From positions 558,001-622,000 of the forward strand of contig JAHBTK010000004.1 in NCBI GenBank assembly GCA_019638625.1: a stretch of 64,000 bases of DNA. The letters run 5' to 3'. The notes under the pieces were generated by a model. The model saw only the letters and a program-made list of their open reading frames with translations. It did no database searches and was not told the DNA's origin. The DNA comes from Chitinophagaceae bacterium (GTDB lineage Bacteria; Bacteroidota; Bacteroidia; Chitinophagales; Chitinophagaceae). A program made the translations under genes and the position numbers. Below are positions 35,870 through 45,430 of the stretch, piece by piece; position 1 is the first letter of the stretch; each line of letters starts with the position of its first letter.

Positions 35870-36940
35870 ATGCGCTTTTTTCCAGCCATGTTAACCAGAT
35901 CGGCGGAGAACCGGTCTCCGTTACACCACACAGTCCTGTTTCTGCTGTTATTTTTATTTTCCTGTGATGCTTCCAATTCCCAGGAACAAAAAAACCAGGA
36001 CTCCACCGCCCAACAGGTGACCGCCGATGTTACACCGGAAGCGGTTCCTGCCGTTACAGTTTTGGACAGCACCCTGTTCGATCAGAAAAATACCTTCCTG
36101 TCGGCAGGCGACTCTACCGGAAAATGGCCGGTGAAAGCCCCCTACCCCTTACCGGGCGCTATCCTTCCTTTTAAAAGGGTGGTCGCGTATTATGGTAACC
36201 TCTATTCAAAGAAAATGGGGATACTGGGTGAGCTACCGGAAGCGGAAATGCTGGCAAAGCTGAAAGAAGAAGTAAAAAAATGGGAAGCCGCCGACTCAAC
36301 AACAGAGGTGCTACCCGCCTTACATTATATAGCTGTTACAGCCCAGGGAAGCCCCGGTAAAGACGGGAAATACAGGTTACGCATGCCTTTTCACCAGATC
36401 GATTCTGTGTTGAAAATGTCGGAGAAAATAAACGCCATCACTTTTGTGGACATACAGGTTGGATTGAGCACCTTACAGCAGGAAGTGCCCCAACTGGAAA
36501 AATACCTCACACGCCCGGATATGCACCTTGGTATAGACCCTGAATTCTCCATGAAGGGTGGACAAAGACCGGGAACCGTGATTGGAAGCTTTAATGCAGA
36601 CGATATCAATTATGTAACCGGCTACCTAGCAGATCTGGTTAAAAAGCATAATCTCCCTCCCAAAATACTGGTCATCCACCGCTTTACGCAGGCTATGCTA
36701 AAGGATTATCAGCATATCAAATTACGCCCGGAAGTACAAATTGTGATAGATATGGATGGGTGGGGACACCAGGCGCGTAAAAAGAATACTTACCGGCAAT
36801 ATGTATATAAAGAACCGATACAGTTCGCCGGTTTCAAGGTGTTTTACAAAAATGATTTCCGGGAGGCAAACAGTCGTACAATGACGCCTGAAGAACTGAT
36901 AGAACTGGTACCCAAACCCATTTATATACAGTATCAGTAA
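35870..36940 (+). CDS. Conserved lipoprotein with TIM-barrel-like body
   Basis: The 356-residue protein has an N-terminal signal with a lipobox (FLFSC, Cys near residue 32 of the chosen frame; a start a few residues later at MLTRS is possible). After a low-complexity linker rich in Thr, Gln and Val, residues 95-350 show alternating strands and helices (VAYYGNLYSKKMGILG, HLGIDPEFSMKGG, ILVIHRFTQAML) ending HPIYIQYQ-like. This fits a TIM barrel, possibly glycosidase-related; I cannot assign catalysis or pathway. Confidence 0.65.
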   Translation: MRFFPAMLTRSAENRSPLHHTVLFLLLFLFSCDASNSQEQKNQDSTAQQVTADVTPEAVPAVTVLDSTLFDQKNTFLSAGDSTGKWPVKAPYPLPGAILPFKRVVAYYGNLYSKKMGILGELPEAEMLAKLKEEVKKWEAADSTTEVLPALHYIAVTAQGSPGKDGKYRLRMPFHQIDSVLKMSEKINAITFVDIQVGLSTLQQEVPQLEKYLTRPDMHLGIDPEFSMKGGQRPGTVIGSFNADDINYVTGYLADLVKKHNLPPKILVIHRFTQAMLKDYQHIKLRPEVQIVIDMDGWGHQARKKNTYRQYVYKEPIQFAGFKVFYKNDFREANSRTMTPEELIELVPKPIYIQYQ

Positions 36941-37030
36941 CCCGGCAGGAATGACTTCTCTGTTATTATTATAACATTCATTTACGGGTGTTAATACCTA
37001 TCTTTATGGTTTTAATATTCAATTAAAAGC

Positions 37031-38143
37031 ATGAATAAAATATTAGCGCTTGTACTGTTATCGGGCATTTTTGCGACGGCATGTAATACGCAGCGTGCAG
37101 ACTCTTATACCATCACCGGCAAAATAACCGGGATGGATACCGGTCATGTATATTTATACGATATACAAAACGAGGACGCCGTTCCGGATACTGCGGTGAT
37201 AAAGAATGGAAGCTTTGAGTTTACAGGATCTGCAGAAGAACCGAAATTCGTGTACCTGGGGCTGGGAGAATCCGTGCCGGTACAGCCTTTGGGCTTTTTT
37301 CTTGAGAATAGCAGGATTGTCATCAACGGCAGCATCGACTCCTTAGCCAAAGCAAAAATTACCGGCTCCACTACACACGCTGAGTTCGAACAATACAACA
37401 GTGGGTTTGCCGCCATACGGGAGCAGCAAAGAAGCCTGATTGAAGAATACCAGGATGCGGATGTAACCGGCGATATAACCAAAATGGAAGAGATCAGGAA
37501 CCGTTTTCAGTTGCTGGAGGGCGATGTAAAAAACCTGGTGAATGAATTTGTAAAGGCCCATCCCGCTTCCTATGTATCGCCTTTTTTGCTGGCGCAAAGC
37601 GCCTCTGCCATGGATGCAGGCGCTGAAGAACTGGAACCATTGTATAATGCACTTTCCGAAAAAACAAAGAACTCTTTTTTTGGTAAGGAAGTAGCCAAGA
37701 CCCTCGAGGTATTAAAAAAGACATCCATAGGCGCCGTTGCACCGGACTTCACGCTGAATGATCCCAAAGGCAACCCGGTTTCTCTTTCTTCTTTCAAGGG
37801 AAAATATACCCTGGTCGATTTCTGGGCAAGCTGGTGCGGTCCCTGTCGGGTTGAAAACCCTAATGTGGTAAAAGCGTATCAGGCTTTTCAGTCAAAAGGG
37901 TTTGATATCCTGGGCGTTTCGCTTGATGAAAGCAGGGAGCATTGGGAGAAAGCCATTGTTGACGACCAACTGGCGTGGACCCAGGTAGCGGATATCGAAA
38001 AAGGCGGAAGAAGCGATGTAGCTATAGAATATGGTATAAAAGGTATTCCCATGAATTTCCTGCTCGATAGAGAAGGAAAAATCATTGCTAAAAACCTCAG
38101 GGGCGCCGAACTGATACAAAAACTGCAGGAAGTTTTGAATTAA
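37031..38143 (+). CDS. TlpA-like thioredoxin lipoprotein with DUF4369 domain
   Basis: The 370-residue protein has a lipobox (FATAC, Cys near residue 18), an N-terminal DUF4369 domain (YTITGKITGMDTGHVYLYD, to about residue 230) and a C-terminal thioredoxin fold with the redox motif WASWCGPCRVENP and GIPMNFLLDREG. It should act as a membrane-anchored thiol-disulfide reductase in the periplasm. Such proteins are abundant in Bacteroidota. It has no obvious partner nearby. Confidence 0.9.
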   Translation: MNKILALVLLSGIFATACNTQRADSYTITGKITGMDTGHVYLYDIQNEDAVPDTAVIKNGSFEFTGSAEEPKFVYLGLGESVPVQPLGFFLENSRIVINGSIDSLAKAKITGSTTHAEFEQYNSGFAAIREQQRSLIEEYQDADVTGDITKMEEIRNRFQLLEGDVKNLVNEFVKAHPASYVSPFLLAQSASAMDAGAEELEPLYNALSEKTKNSFFGKEVAKTLEVLKKTSIGAVAPDFTLNDPKGNPVSLSSFKGKYTLVDFWASWCGPCRVENPNVVKAYQAFQSKGFDILGVSLDESREHWEKAIVDDQLAWTQVADIEKGGRSDVAIEYGIKGIPMNFLLDREGKIIAKNLRGAELIQKLQEVLN

Positions 38144-38178
38144 ATGCGGGTTCACTTCGAAAAGTAAATCTCTGAGAA

Positions 38179-38540
38179 AATGTCGCCCCTCCGGGGCTTT
38201 GATCAAGGGGGATTCCGGTTCTACCAAAACTTCGCCCTTACAGGGCTTTATTTAAACCCTGGTAATAGAGCGATAACACTCATTCAAGGGTTCCGCATAT
38301 TACTGAAAAATAGCTGGTAAAATCTGCTATAACCCTTTATAGGCAAGGTTTTTCACAGAGCTTAGTGAAACGACTTTCACTAAGCTTTTTTATAGATGCA
38401 AAAGCCTGAAAAAGGGGTTGGATTTGTGATAGCCTTTCAAAACACTTTTCCAGAGATATTTTTGCCCAGGTCGGTACGACCGGCATTATGGTAGTTGATC
38501 AATAATATTAGTTTGAGCCAGACCCTGGGGGGGCGACATT
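38179..38540. mobile_element. Noncoding element with terminal inverted repeats (MITE/REP-like)
   Basis: The 10-bp ends aatgtcgccc (38179-38188) and gggcgacatt (38531-38540) are perfect inverted copies, extending inward with G-U pairs to about 14 bp. Inside are hairpins gcccc/ggggc (38185-38197), gccct/agggc (38234-38246) and a strong terminator (38360-38390). There is no coding frame of note. The whole gap 38144-38686 has no gene. Confidence 0.5.
38360..38390 (+). terminator. Strong intrinsic terminator without an adjacent gene
   Basis: A perfect 11-bp stem gcttagtgaaa/tttcactaagc with a CGAC loop is followed by a T run. It lies 217 nt after the tlpA-like stop and inside the inverted-repeat element, so it may end a small RNA or the read-through mRNA. 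Confidence 0.7.
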
Positions 38541-38686
38541 ATTATTACACCCGGCAACAAGATATCGTCCGGGCTGAAAGTATCCCATTGGGAGCAACTA
38601 ACCGGATTAATGCATAGCCCTGTTCAGCAGGTTTCCCGTCGCAGATCCATCCCTTTCTTAAAATGATGAACCGGATGCTTTTTCCG

Positions 38687-39697
38687 TTATATAATGTTGA
38701 CCTCTCTTTCCAACGTTACCGCAAACCTGTCCCTTACACTCTGTTGGATTTCTTCGCTCAACCGGTATATCTCTTTACCCGTTGCTGCTCCATAATTCAC
38801 CAGCACTAGGGCCTGGTGGGCATGCACCCCGGCGTCCCCACGCCGGAACCCCTTCCAGCCGCATTGCTCAATCAACCAGCCGGCTGCCAGCTTAACGCTG
38901 CCGTCAGGATTTTTATACCCTACAATGCCTTTATGCTCTTTTTCCAGTTGCCGGAACCGGTCAGCGGGAACAGAAGGGTTCTTAAAAAAGCTGCCGGCAT
39001 TCCCGATCTTCGCAGGATCAGGTAATTTTGAAGACCGGATATTGATCACCGCCCGGGCAATAGCCCCGATACTCAGTTCCTGTACTTGCATACGCTCCAG
39101 TTCCTGCCGGATCGCCCCATATTCCGTATGAAAAACCGGTTGCTTGCGAAGCCGGAAACTTACATTCAAAATAACATACTGGTCCTTCAGTTTGTTCTTG
39201 AATATACTGTCCCTGTAACCCAGTTGACAATCGCCGACAGTAAAACTATGTACCGCTTTATCTTTCAGGTGGTATGCTTCCAGCCCGTTGAACACGCTCT
39301 CCAACTCTACACCATATGCGCCAATATTCTGCATAGGCGCGGCGCCCACATTTCCCGGGATCAGCGACAGGTTCTCCAGCCCCGCCCAATCCCTGCTGAT
39401 GGCATACTGTACAAACGAGTTCCAGTTTTCGCCGGCGCCTGCTTTCACAAAAATCTCTTCGCCTGTTTCGCCTGCTTCTTCAATACCTGTCAGATCGTTT
39501 TTTAGTACCCACCCGTCAAAGTCCCCGGTCAGCAATATATTGGTACCGCCACCCAGTACCAGTTTCTTGTGGTGTCGCGCGTGATCCACCAGTTCCTCCA
39601 GTTCCTCCAAAGTTTTGAAAGAAGCGAAAAACCGGGCCCCGGCATTTATTCCGAAACTATTATATTGACGCAGCGAAAAATTTTCCTGAATTTGCAT
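38687..39697 (-). CDS. murB: UDP-N-acetylmuramate dehydrogenase
   Basis: MurB reduces UDP-GlcNAc-enolpyruvate to UDP-MurNAc in peptidoglycan synthesis and uses FAD. The protein (336 residues) has the FAD motif GGGTNILLTGDF, the SLIPGNVGAAPMQNIGAYG loop, YRDSIFK, the catalytic Ser in GSFFKNP and the Glu-rich end WLIEQCGWKG. I chose the ATG at 39697 (MQIQENFSLRQYNSFGI); an upstream in-frame ATG at 39769 would add 24 atypical residues. It is divergent from the epimerase gene, 16 nt away. Confidence 0.95.
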   Translation of the reverse strand: MQIQENFSLRQYNSFGINAGARFFASFKTLEELEELVDHARHHKKLVLGGGTNILLTGDFDGWVLKNDLTGIEEAGETGEEIFVKAGAGENWNSFVQYAISRDWAGLENLSLIPGNVGAAPMQNIGAYGVELESVFNGLEAYHLKDKAVHSFTVGDCQLGYRDSIFKNKLKDQYVILNVSFRLRKQPVFHTEYGAIRQELERMQVQELSIGAIARAVINIRSSKLPDPAKIGNAGSFFKNPSVPADRFRQLEKEHKGIVGYKNPDGSVKLAAGWLIEQCGWKGFRRGDAGVHAHQALVLVNYGAATGKEIYRLSEEIQQSVRDRFAVTLEREVNII

Positions 39698-39713
39698 CTT
39701 CAAATTATTTTTA

Positions 39714-40388
39714 ATGGATATACAGTTAAAAACCGCTTTGGTGCTGGGCAGCACAGGACTAATAGGCAATCAATTGCTGGCACTATTGCTGAATGACCCT
39801 GCTTATGGAAAAGTTGTTGCACTTAGCAGAAAGCATATCGATATAATACATCCAAAACTGGAAGTAAATATAATTGATTTTGCAGATGAAAACAGCTACC
39901 GGGAAAATATTCCGGAGGGTGATGTGATCTTCTGCTGTATCGGTACCACCATGAAGCAGGTAAAAGGCGACAGGCAACGATACAGACAAATTGATTTTGA
40001 CATTCCCGTGCAGGCTGCCAGGTGGGGATTAGAAAAAGGATACAGCCAATACCTGCTCGTTTCGGCCATAGGCGCATCCGCCGATGCTTCCAATTTCTAC
40101 CTGCGTTTGAAGGGAGAAACTGAGGACGCGATTGCTGCGCTTCCCTATACTGCAGTACATATATTCCGGCCTTCCTTATTACTGGGTGATCGTAAAGAAT
40201 CGCGTCCCATGGAAAAAGCAGCGCAGATACTGTCATCTGTCCTGTCTTTACTTATGATCGGCAGCCTTACACACTACCGGCCCATTCAAAGTAAAACAGT
40301 TGCCCGGGCAATGCTGGCGGTCTCGGAAACGGATACCACCGGGGTTCATGTATATGCGTTTTCTGAAATAAAGGCTTTAACCAATTAA
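39714..40388 (+). CDS. NAD(P)-binding SDR-type epimerase/reductase
   Basis: The 224-residue protein starts with a Rossmann motif (TALVLGSTGLIGNQLLALLL) and has the short extended-SDR layout with ISAIGASADASNFYLRLKGE, where Tyr and Lys of a YxxxK site are displaced (YLRLK). It resembles HTATIP2/NAD-dependent epimerase-like proteins of unknown substrate. It precedes a Gfo/Idh/MocA oxidoreductase by 8 nt; the two likely form an operon. Confidence 0.8.
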   Translation: MDIQLKTALVLGSTGLIGNQLLALLLNDPAYGKVVALSRKHIDIIHPKLEVNIIDFADENSYRENIPEGDVIFCCIGTTMKQVKGDRQRYRQIDFDIPVQAARWGLEKGYSQYLLVSAIGASADASNFYLRLKGETEDAIAALPYTAVHIFRPSLLLGDRKESRPMEKAAQILSSVLSLLMIGSLTHYRPIQSKTVARAMLAVSETDTTGVHVYAFSEIKALTN

Positions 40389-40396
40389 TCCTGTTC

Positions 40397-41371
40397 ATGG
40401 AAAGAACAATTAACTGGGGCATCCTGGGTTGCGGCAAGATTGCCCACAAGTTCGCCTCCGACCTGTTGCTGGTCAACCATACAAAACTGCTTGCCGTCGC
40501 CTCCAGGAATAAATCCAATGCCGCTGACTTTGCCTCAAAGTACGGGGCAAATATGAGCTACGACAATTATGAGGCGCTGCTAAGCCATCCCGGCATTGAT
40601 GTAATATATGTAGCCACACCTCATGGTTTGCACCACGAACATGTAATGCACTGCCTGCAGTACGGAAAGGCTGTACTGTGTGAAAAAGCGTTTGCCTTAA
40701 ACAGCAACCAAGCAAAACAAATGATCGATACCGCCCGGGAAAAAAAGCTATTCCTGATGGAAGCATTCTGGTCAAAGTTCTCACCGCCTTTTATTACCAT
40801 GATGCAGCAGATCCGGGAAGGAAGGTTAGGAGAGATCAAAAGTGTGCTGGCTAATTTCGGATTTATTCCCCAACCACCGGTTGCTGACCGCATTTTTGAT
40901 CCTGCGCTCGGCGGCGGCACACTGCTGGATATTGGCATCTACAATGTTTTTTATGCACTTTCCGTATTGGGCAAACCGGATATGATTGAAACTTCGATGA
41001 CGCCCGCGTCAACAGGTGTGGACGAACAATGTGCCATTTTGTTTAAATATAATAGTGGCGCTTTTGCCCAACTGTTCTCTTCCTTTACTACGCAGCTACC
41101 TACAGAAATGTTCATTAATGGCGACCGGGGAAGAATAAAGATCAACAGCCGTTTCTATACCGCCAACGCGGTGGTGGAGTTCTACCTCGGTTTCATGGAC
41201 AGCCGGGAACTGATCCCCATTGCCGAAACGCAGGGCTGGGGCTATCACTACGAAGCCACCCATGTAAACGAATGTCTCCGGAAAGGGTTAACCGAAAGCC
41301 CGGTAATGACCCATGCAGATACCTTATTATTGATGGAGACGCTGGATAGAATAAGAGAAAAATGGAAGTAA
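40397..41371 (+). CDS. Gfo/Idh/MocA family oxidoreductase
   Basis: The 324-residue protein has the N-terminal NAD(P) site (INWGILGCGKIAHKFASDL), the family motif PHGLHHEH and the catalytic Lys in LCEKAFALN (EKP-like motif with Ala), followed by a C-terminal alpha/beta domain (GGGTLLDIGIYN). It resembles trans-dihydrodiol dehydrogenase / glucose-fructose oxidoreductase-like enzymes. The substrate is probably a sugar or inositol derivative. It is downstream of the SDR gene in one unit. Confidence 0.85.
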   Translation: MERTINWGILGCGKIAHKFASDLLLVNHTKLLAVASRNKSNAADFASKYGANMSYDNYEALLSHPGIDVIYVATPHGLHHEHVMHCLQYGKAVLCEKAFALNSNQAKQMIDTAREKKLFLMEAFWSKFSPPFITMMQQIREGRLGEIKSVLANFGFIPQPPVADRIFDPALGGGTLLDIGIYNVFYALSVLGKPDMIETSMTPASTGVDEQCAILFKYNSGAFAQLFSSFTTQLPTEMFINGDRGRIKINSRFYTANAVVEFYLGFMDSRELIPIAETQGWGYHYEATHVNECLRKGLTESPVMTHADTLLLMETLDRIREKWK

Positions 41372-41375
41372 AATC

Positions 41376-41409
41376 ACCTGATCACAAAGGAGGAGACCTG
41401 ATCACAAAG
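41376..41409 (+). repeat. Two copies of acctgatcacaaag in tandem
   Basis: The 14-mer acctgatcacaaag occurs at 41376-41389 and 41396-41409, a 20-nt period, just after the oxidoreductase stop. It is probably a small local duplication. Confidence 0.6.
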
Positions 41410-41441
41410 CAGGTTTCACCGACCACGCTTTAAACCCCGGA

Positions 41442-42326
41442 TCAGTTACCATCCACTACTATTACCTGTCTTCCCCTGAAGCCGGGACCGCCCGGCCCAA
41501 ACATGTTCTGCATTTCAGATATCGGTTTCAACTCGGTGCCTTTGGGCACTTCAAATACCTTGTCTTTTATTTCGGGGTCCACTTCAATTTTCTTCACCTC
41601 CATTTTCATGCTGAAGCCATTGGGCCGGCTCATTTCGTATCCCATTACAAAGCCGTTGATCTTATTCAGCGCCGGTATTCCTATTCCACCGCCACGGGAA
41701 CCACCGCCAAAGCTGGCTGCGAACCCTCTTCCTCCACCGGGAGCAGACATACCCGCCTGCGGATATTCAGCAGGCATTTTCAGATCAGGAGTGTACCAGA
41801 CAATTGTTTCGTTTACCTCGCCGTTATTCGCCTTTGTTCTGATAATGGTCTTTTTACAATTATAACCGGCGATCTTCCTGGTCTCTTCTGTTTCTACTAT
41901 TTCCGGTTCCCCCTCTCTTCTTTGTATCTGCCGGTTAGCGCCGCCGCCAGCCTGCCGCAACGAATCCATCCTTTTACGCATCAGTTCTTCATCTTCGGGA
42001 GTACTGTAATAGCCGGTTTTTCTTCCCATCGCTTCCATGATGGTAATAGTCTTATTATTTTTCTTATCGATGATCACAGTATTGTTACCAAAATCGGTTT
42101 GGTTAAATGTTTTGATGAAATCTCCCCTGTAATATACCGTGTTGGTACTTTCCATTCCTCCACCGAACGGCCGGGGCGCATCGTCGTCCCCACCGGGAGC
42201 ATTGTTGTTATTCTGCGGAAAAGTGATCTCTGTTACAGACTTTACAATCGCCCTTTCCACTACTTTTTGCGCGAATAGTACTGTGGAGAAAAGTAAACCA
42301 ATAAACAGGAATGAGAACCGTCTCAT
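41442..42326 (-). CDS. Exported DUF4412-like protein
   Basis: The 294-residue protein has a signal peptide (MRRFSFLFIGLLFSTVLFAQ) and Gly/Pro-rich loops (GGDDDAPRPFGGGME, GGGRGFAASFGGGSRGGG). The middle (TEETRKIAGYNCKK) and the end (KVFEVPKGTELKPISEM) match periplasmic DUF4412-type proteins. The function is unknown. I chose the ATG at 42326 because the promoter element at 42341-42348 lies just upstream; the frame also opens at 42443. Confidence 0.7.
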   Translation of the reverse strand: MRRFSFLFIGLLFSTVLFAQKVVERAIVKSVTEITFPQNNNNAPGGDDDAPRPFGGGMESTNTVYYRGDFIKTFNQTDFGNNTVIIDKKNNKTITIMEAMGRKTGYYSTPEDEELMRKRMDSLRQAGGGANRQIQRREGEPEIVETEETRKIAGYNCKKTIIRTKANNGEVNETIVWYTPDLKMPAEYPQAGMSAPGGGRGFAASFGGGSRGGGIGIPALNKINGFVMGYEMSRPNGFSMKMEVKKIEVDPEIKDKVFEVPKGTELKPISEMQNMFGPGGPGFRGRQVIVVDGN

Positions 42327-42340
42327 AGAAAAAGTTTGAT

Positions 42341-42348
42341 CAAAGTTA
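42341..42348 (-). promoter_or_regulatory. -7 element TAACTTTG for the DUF4412-like gene
   Basis: The plus strand reads CAAAGTTA, an exact minus-strand TAnnTTTG, 15 nt before the chosen start. A start at 42443 would lie upstream of the promoter, so 42326 is supported. Confidence 0.6.
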
Positions 42349-42532
42349 CAAGCTGTTATGAAAGGAAACGGAGCCATAAAGTTAATTAAGGTTAACAGTG
42401 TTTTAGCCTCCCGACCGGATGCAGGAGATTGTTCCGGGTACAAACAACTATCATGAGTAATCAGTTGCTGGTCTATATCACACCGGTATTAAACGGTACT
42501 ATTTTTATCATTCAACCCCTCCGGTAAAAACC

Positions 42533-44317
42533 TTAAACAACAGGATTTACTACAGCCTTACGTTCTCCTATCTGTTGCCGCCACATAGCGTAGTACAGCC
42601 CTTTTTCCTCCAGGAGCGATCCATGGGTTCCGCTTTCTGCCACCACTCCCCGTTCCAGCACATATATCCTGTCTGCATGCATGATGGTGGAAAGCCGGTG
42701 GGCAATGAGAATGGTTATCTGGCTCCTCCCGGACGATACCTGCCTGATAGTAGTGGTCACTTCCTCTTCTGTGAGCGAGTCGAGCGCTGAGGTAGCTTCA
42801 TCAAATATCAGCAGGCGGGGTTTTCTGAGCAGGGCCCGTGCGATAGATAACCGTTGCTTTTCACCGCCGGAAAGTTTTAACCCGCCCTCCCCTATTACGG
42901 TTTCCAACCCTTTTTCAGCCCGTTTCAACAATTGCGTGCAGGAAGCTTTTTCCAGTACCTCCCAAACTTCTTCATCAGTTGCCACGGGATTCACAAAAAG
43001 CAGGTTTTCCCTGATCGTTCCGGAAAACAATTGCGTATCCTGCGTAACGAAACCGATCTGGTTCCTCAGGTCGTCGTAATTTATGGACATCTCATCGTAG
43101 CCGTTATACAATATTTTCCCCTGCATCGGGCGGTAAAGTCCCACCAGCAACTTCATCAATGTGGACTTTCCGGACCCCGAGGGCCCCACAAAAGCGATGG
43201 TCTCTCCTGAAGCAACGGAAAAACTGATATTCTCAATGGCGTTGTGTTGTGCAGATTGATGTTTAAAAGCCACGTCCCGGAAAGCCAGCGTTTGTATTTC
43301 ACCGAAAGGCAGCGGGTTAGCAGGCACGGACTCCGGTTGTTTCCGCATCAGGTTCTTAAAATTATTCAGGGAAGCTTCCGCCTCTCTGTAAGACAAAATA
43401 ATATTGCCTATTTCCTGCAACGGCCCAAAAATAAAAAAGGAAAAGAACTGCATGGTAACCAGTTCCCCCGCATTCATTTTGTCGCCATATACCAGCCACA
43501 TCAGTATGAACAGGATCACCTGCCGCAACGTATTCACAAAAGTACCCTGTATGAAGGCAATGCTGCGGATGCGTTTCACCTTTGTCAGCTCCAGCCCGAG
43601 TATCTTATAAGTATTTTTATTTAGCCGCTCCACCTCCTGCCGGGTCAGTCCCAGGCTTTTCACCAGCTCTATATTACGGAGAGACTCTGTGGTAGCGCCT
43701 GCCAGCGCCGTGGTTTGCGATACAATATTCTTCTGTATTATTTTGATCTTCCTGCTCAACAGGTTTGTCATCACCACGAGCAAAACCACTCCGCCAAAAT
43801 ACACCAGGGGCAGTGACCAGTGCACGCCGAATGCGAACACCACTACAAACACGATCCCGATAATGACAGAGAAAAGAACATTTACCACGTAGGCAATGAA
43901 ACGCTCGGTGTCAATTCTCACTTTTGTCAGTATGCTCAGGGTTTCCCCGCTTCGCTGGTCCTCAAACTCCTGGTAAGGAAGCCGCATGGAGTGCTGGAGG
44001 CCGTCTGTAAACACTTTTGCCCCAAACTTCTGTATCACTACATTCAGGAAATAATCCTGGAAATTTTTCGCTATCCTGCTCGCCATGGCCACCCCGATAG
44101 ATGCCAGCAATAGCCATAGCACAGAGTCATATGGCTTGTAAAAAAAATCCGCTTCGCTGTAAGCGCCGGAGCCGGCGGCATAGCTGCTTGCCAGGTTTAC
44201 AATCCGCCCGAATATGATGGGATCAAAAAGAGAAAAGCCGATATTCAGGGCCGCCAGCAGCAGCACCAGGAAAACAAGCCATTTAAATGGCTTCATGTAA
44301 GTAAATAGTATTTTCAT
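42533..44317 (-). CDS. ABC exporter (fused permease and ATPase)
   Basis: The 594-residue protein has six N-terminal membrane helices (type 1 exporter) and a C-terminal ATPase with Walker A GPSGSGKST, signature LSGGEKQRLSIARALL, Walker B LLIFDEATSALD and the H-loop HRLSTI. It should form a homodimer and export lipid or drug-like molecules, similar to MsbA/LmrA. It is downstream of truB by 15 nt and probably cotranscribed. Confidence 0.92.
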   Translation of the reverse strand: MKILFTYMKPFKWLVFLVLLLAALNIGFSLFDPIIFGRIVNLASSYAAGSGAYSEADFFYKPYDSVLWLLLASIGVAMASRIAKNFQDYFLNVVIQKFGAKVFTDGLQHSMRLPYQEFEDQRSGETLSILTKVRIDTERFIAYVVNVLFSVIIGIVFVVVFAFGVHWSLPLVYFGGVVLLVVMTNLLSRKIKIIQKNIVSQTTALAGATTESLRNIELVKSLGLTRQEVERLNKNTYKILGLELTKVKRIRSIAFIQGTFVNTLRQVILFILMWLVYGDKMNAGELVTMQFFSFFIFGPLQEIGNIILSYREAEASLNNFKNLMRKQPESVPANPLPFGEIQTLAFRDVAFKHQSAQHNAIENISFSVASGETIAFVGPSGSGKSTLMKLLVGLYRPMQGKILYNGYDEMSINYDDLRNQIGFVTQDTQLFSGTIRENLLFVNPVATDEEVWEVLEKASCTQLLKRAEKGLETVIGEGGLKLSGGEKQRLSIARALLRKPRLLIFDEATSALDSLTEEEVTTTIRQVSSGRSQITILIAHRLSTIMHADRIYVLERGVVAESGTHGSLLEEKGLYYAMWRQQIGERKAVVNPVV

Positions 44318-44332
44318 AAAATAATTCTCCGG

Positions 44333-45055
44333 TTATTTGTTTACACTGCCCATCAGTTCCCTGGCTTGTTCCATCAACCCGTCAATATCCACCGCATCTT
44401 TTAATAAAAAACTTCCGATGCGGGTACGGCACAAACTGCTCAGGTATGCTCCGCATCCCAACGCTTCTCCAAAATCGTTCGCCAGGCTGCGGATATAGGT
44501 GCCGGTAGAGCAGCTCACTTTGAAATCAATTACCGGCAGTTGAATATTCGTTATTTCAAATGAATAGATATGAACGGTACGTGGCTCCAATTTTACATCC
44601 ACACCCTTTCTTGCCAGTTCGTACATCCGTTTACCGTCTTTTTTAATGGCGGAATGTGCGGGTGGCACCTGCTGAATGGTCCCCAAAAACTGTTGGGTGA
44701 CCGCATGGACCTGCTCCGTTGTTACGAAACTGTAGTCTTTAAAATTTTCGGGGCTTGATTCCAGGTCGTATGTGGGCGTAGTGGCGCCAATGGTGAAACT
44801 ACCCGTGTATTCTTTTTCCTGCGCCATGTATTCATTAATCCGTTTGGTGAATTTGCCGGTGCAAACTATAAGCAACCCTGTAGCTAACGGGTCCAGGGTG
44901 CCGGCATGCCCCACCTTCTTAATGCGGATGGCAGAACGGATCTTACGTACAACATCAAACGATGTCCAGTGCAGGGGTTTGTTTACCAGGAGTACCTTCC
45001 CTTCTGCAAACGGATTTGGTTGGTCAATCGGCATCATTATTTTTTGAAACAGCAT
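44333..45055 (-). CDS. truB: tRNA pseudouridine(55) synthase
   Basis: TruB makes pseudouridine 55 in the T-loop of tRNAs. The 240-residue protein has the catalytic-Asp motif GHAGTLDPLATGLLIV and the KPLHWTSFDVV and RTVHIYSFEI stretches. The ATG at 45055 overlaps the preceding stop by one base (TAATG), so it is translationally coupled to the small upstream gene. It lies in a three-gene operon with that gene and the ABC exporter. Confidence 0.95.
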   Translation of the reverse strand: MLFQKIMMPIDQPNPFAEGKVLLVNKPLHWTSFDVVRKIRSAIRIKKVGHAGTLDPLATGLLIVCTGKFTKRINEYMAQEKEYTGSFTIGATTPTYDLESSPENFKDYSFVTTEQVHAVTQQFLGTIQQVPPAHSAIKKDGKRMYELARKGVDVKLEPRTVHIYSFEITNIQLPVIDFKVSCSTGTYIRSLANDFGEALGCGAYLSSLCRTRIGSFLLKDAVDIDGLMEQARELMGSVNK

Positions 45056-45345
45056 TAGTTGAGCCGCACCGCAGGCAACCGGTGCAACAAGCCATCTAAT
45101 ACTACCAGTTCGTCAATTTCAAATGTCCAGTATTTGTATAACGGTGAGCCGGTCAGGTACTGCCGGACCTCCTTTTTATTATCGGCGGAAATGGTTATCC
45201 AGATCATCCGGGATTCCATGGTTACCGCATACTGGTCTATGATATTTTTGTCAATCAGTGAATCAATATATTTTCTATGCTCCGGAACGATAGACATAAA
45301 ATCTTCGTCCATGGTGAATTGTATGGTAACCTGAAATTTTTTCAT
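45055..45345 (-). CDS. Small YciI-like/ferredoxin-fold protein
   Basis: The 96-residue protein (MKKFQVTIQFTMDEDFM ... WTFEIDELVVLDGLL) has a beta-alpha-beta repeat pattern like muconolactone isomerase or YciI folds. No catalytic residue is assigned. It is translationally coupled to truB. It has no known function. Confidence 0.6.
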   Translation of the reverse strand: MKKFQVTIQFTMDEDFMSIVPEHRKYIDSLIDKNIIDQYAVTMESRMIWITISADNKKEVRQYLTGSPLYKYWTFEIDELVVLDGLLHRLPAVRLN

Positions 45346-45430
45346 CCGCAGGTCTTTTAGTGTTTACAGTCCGGATTATCCGCCCGGATGAGCTTTTACC
45401 AGGAAACATTCTTACGGTTCCTGCTTATGA

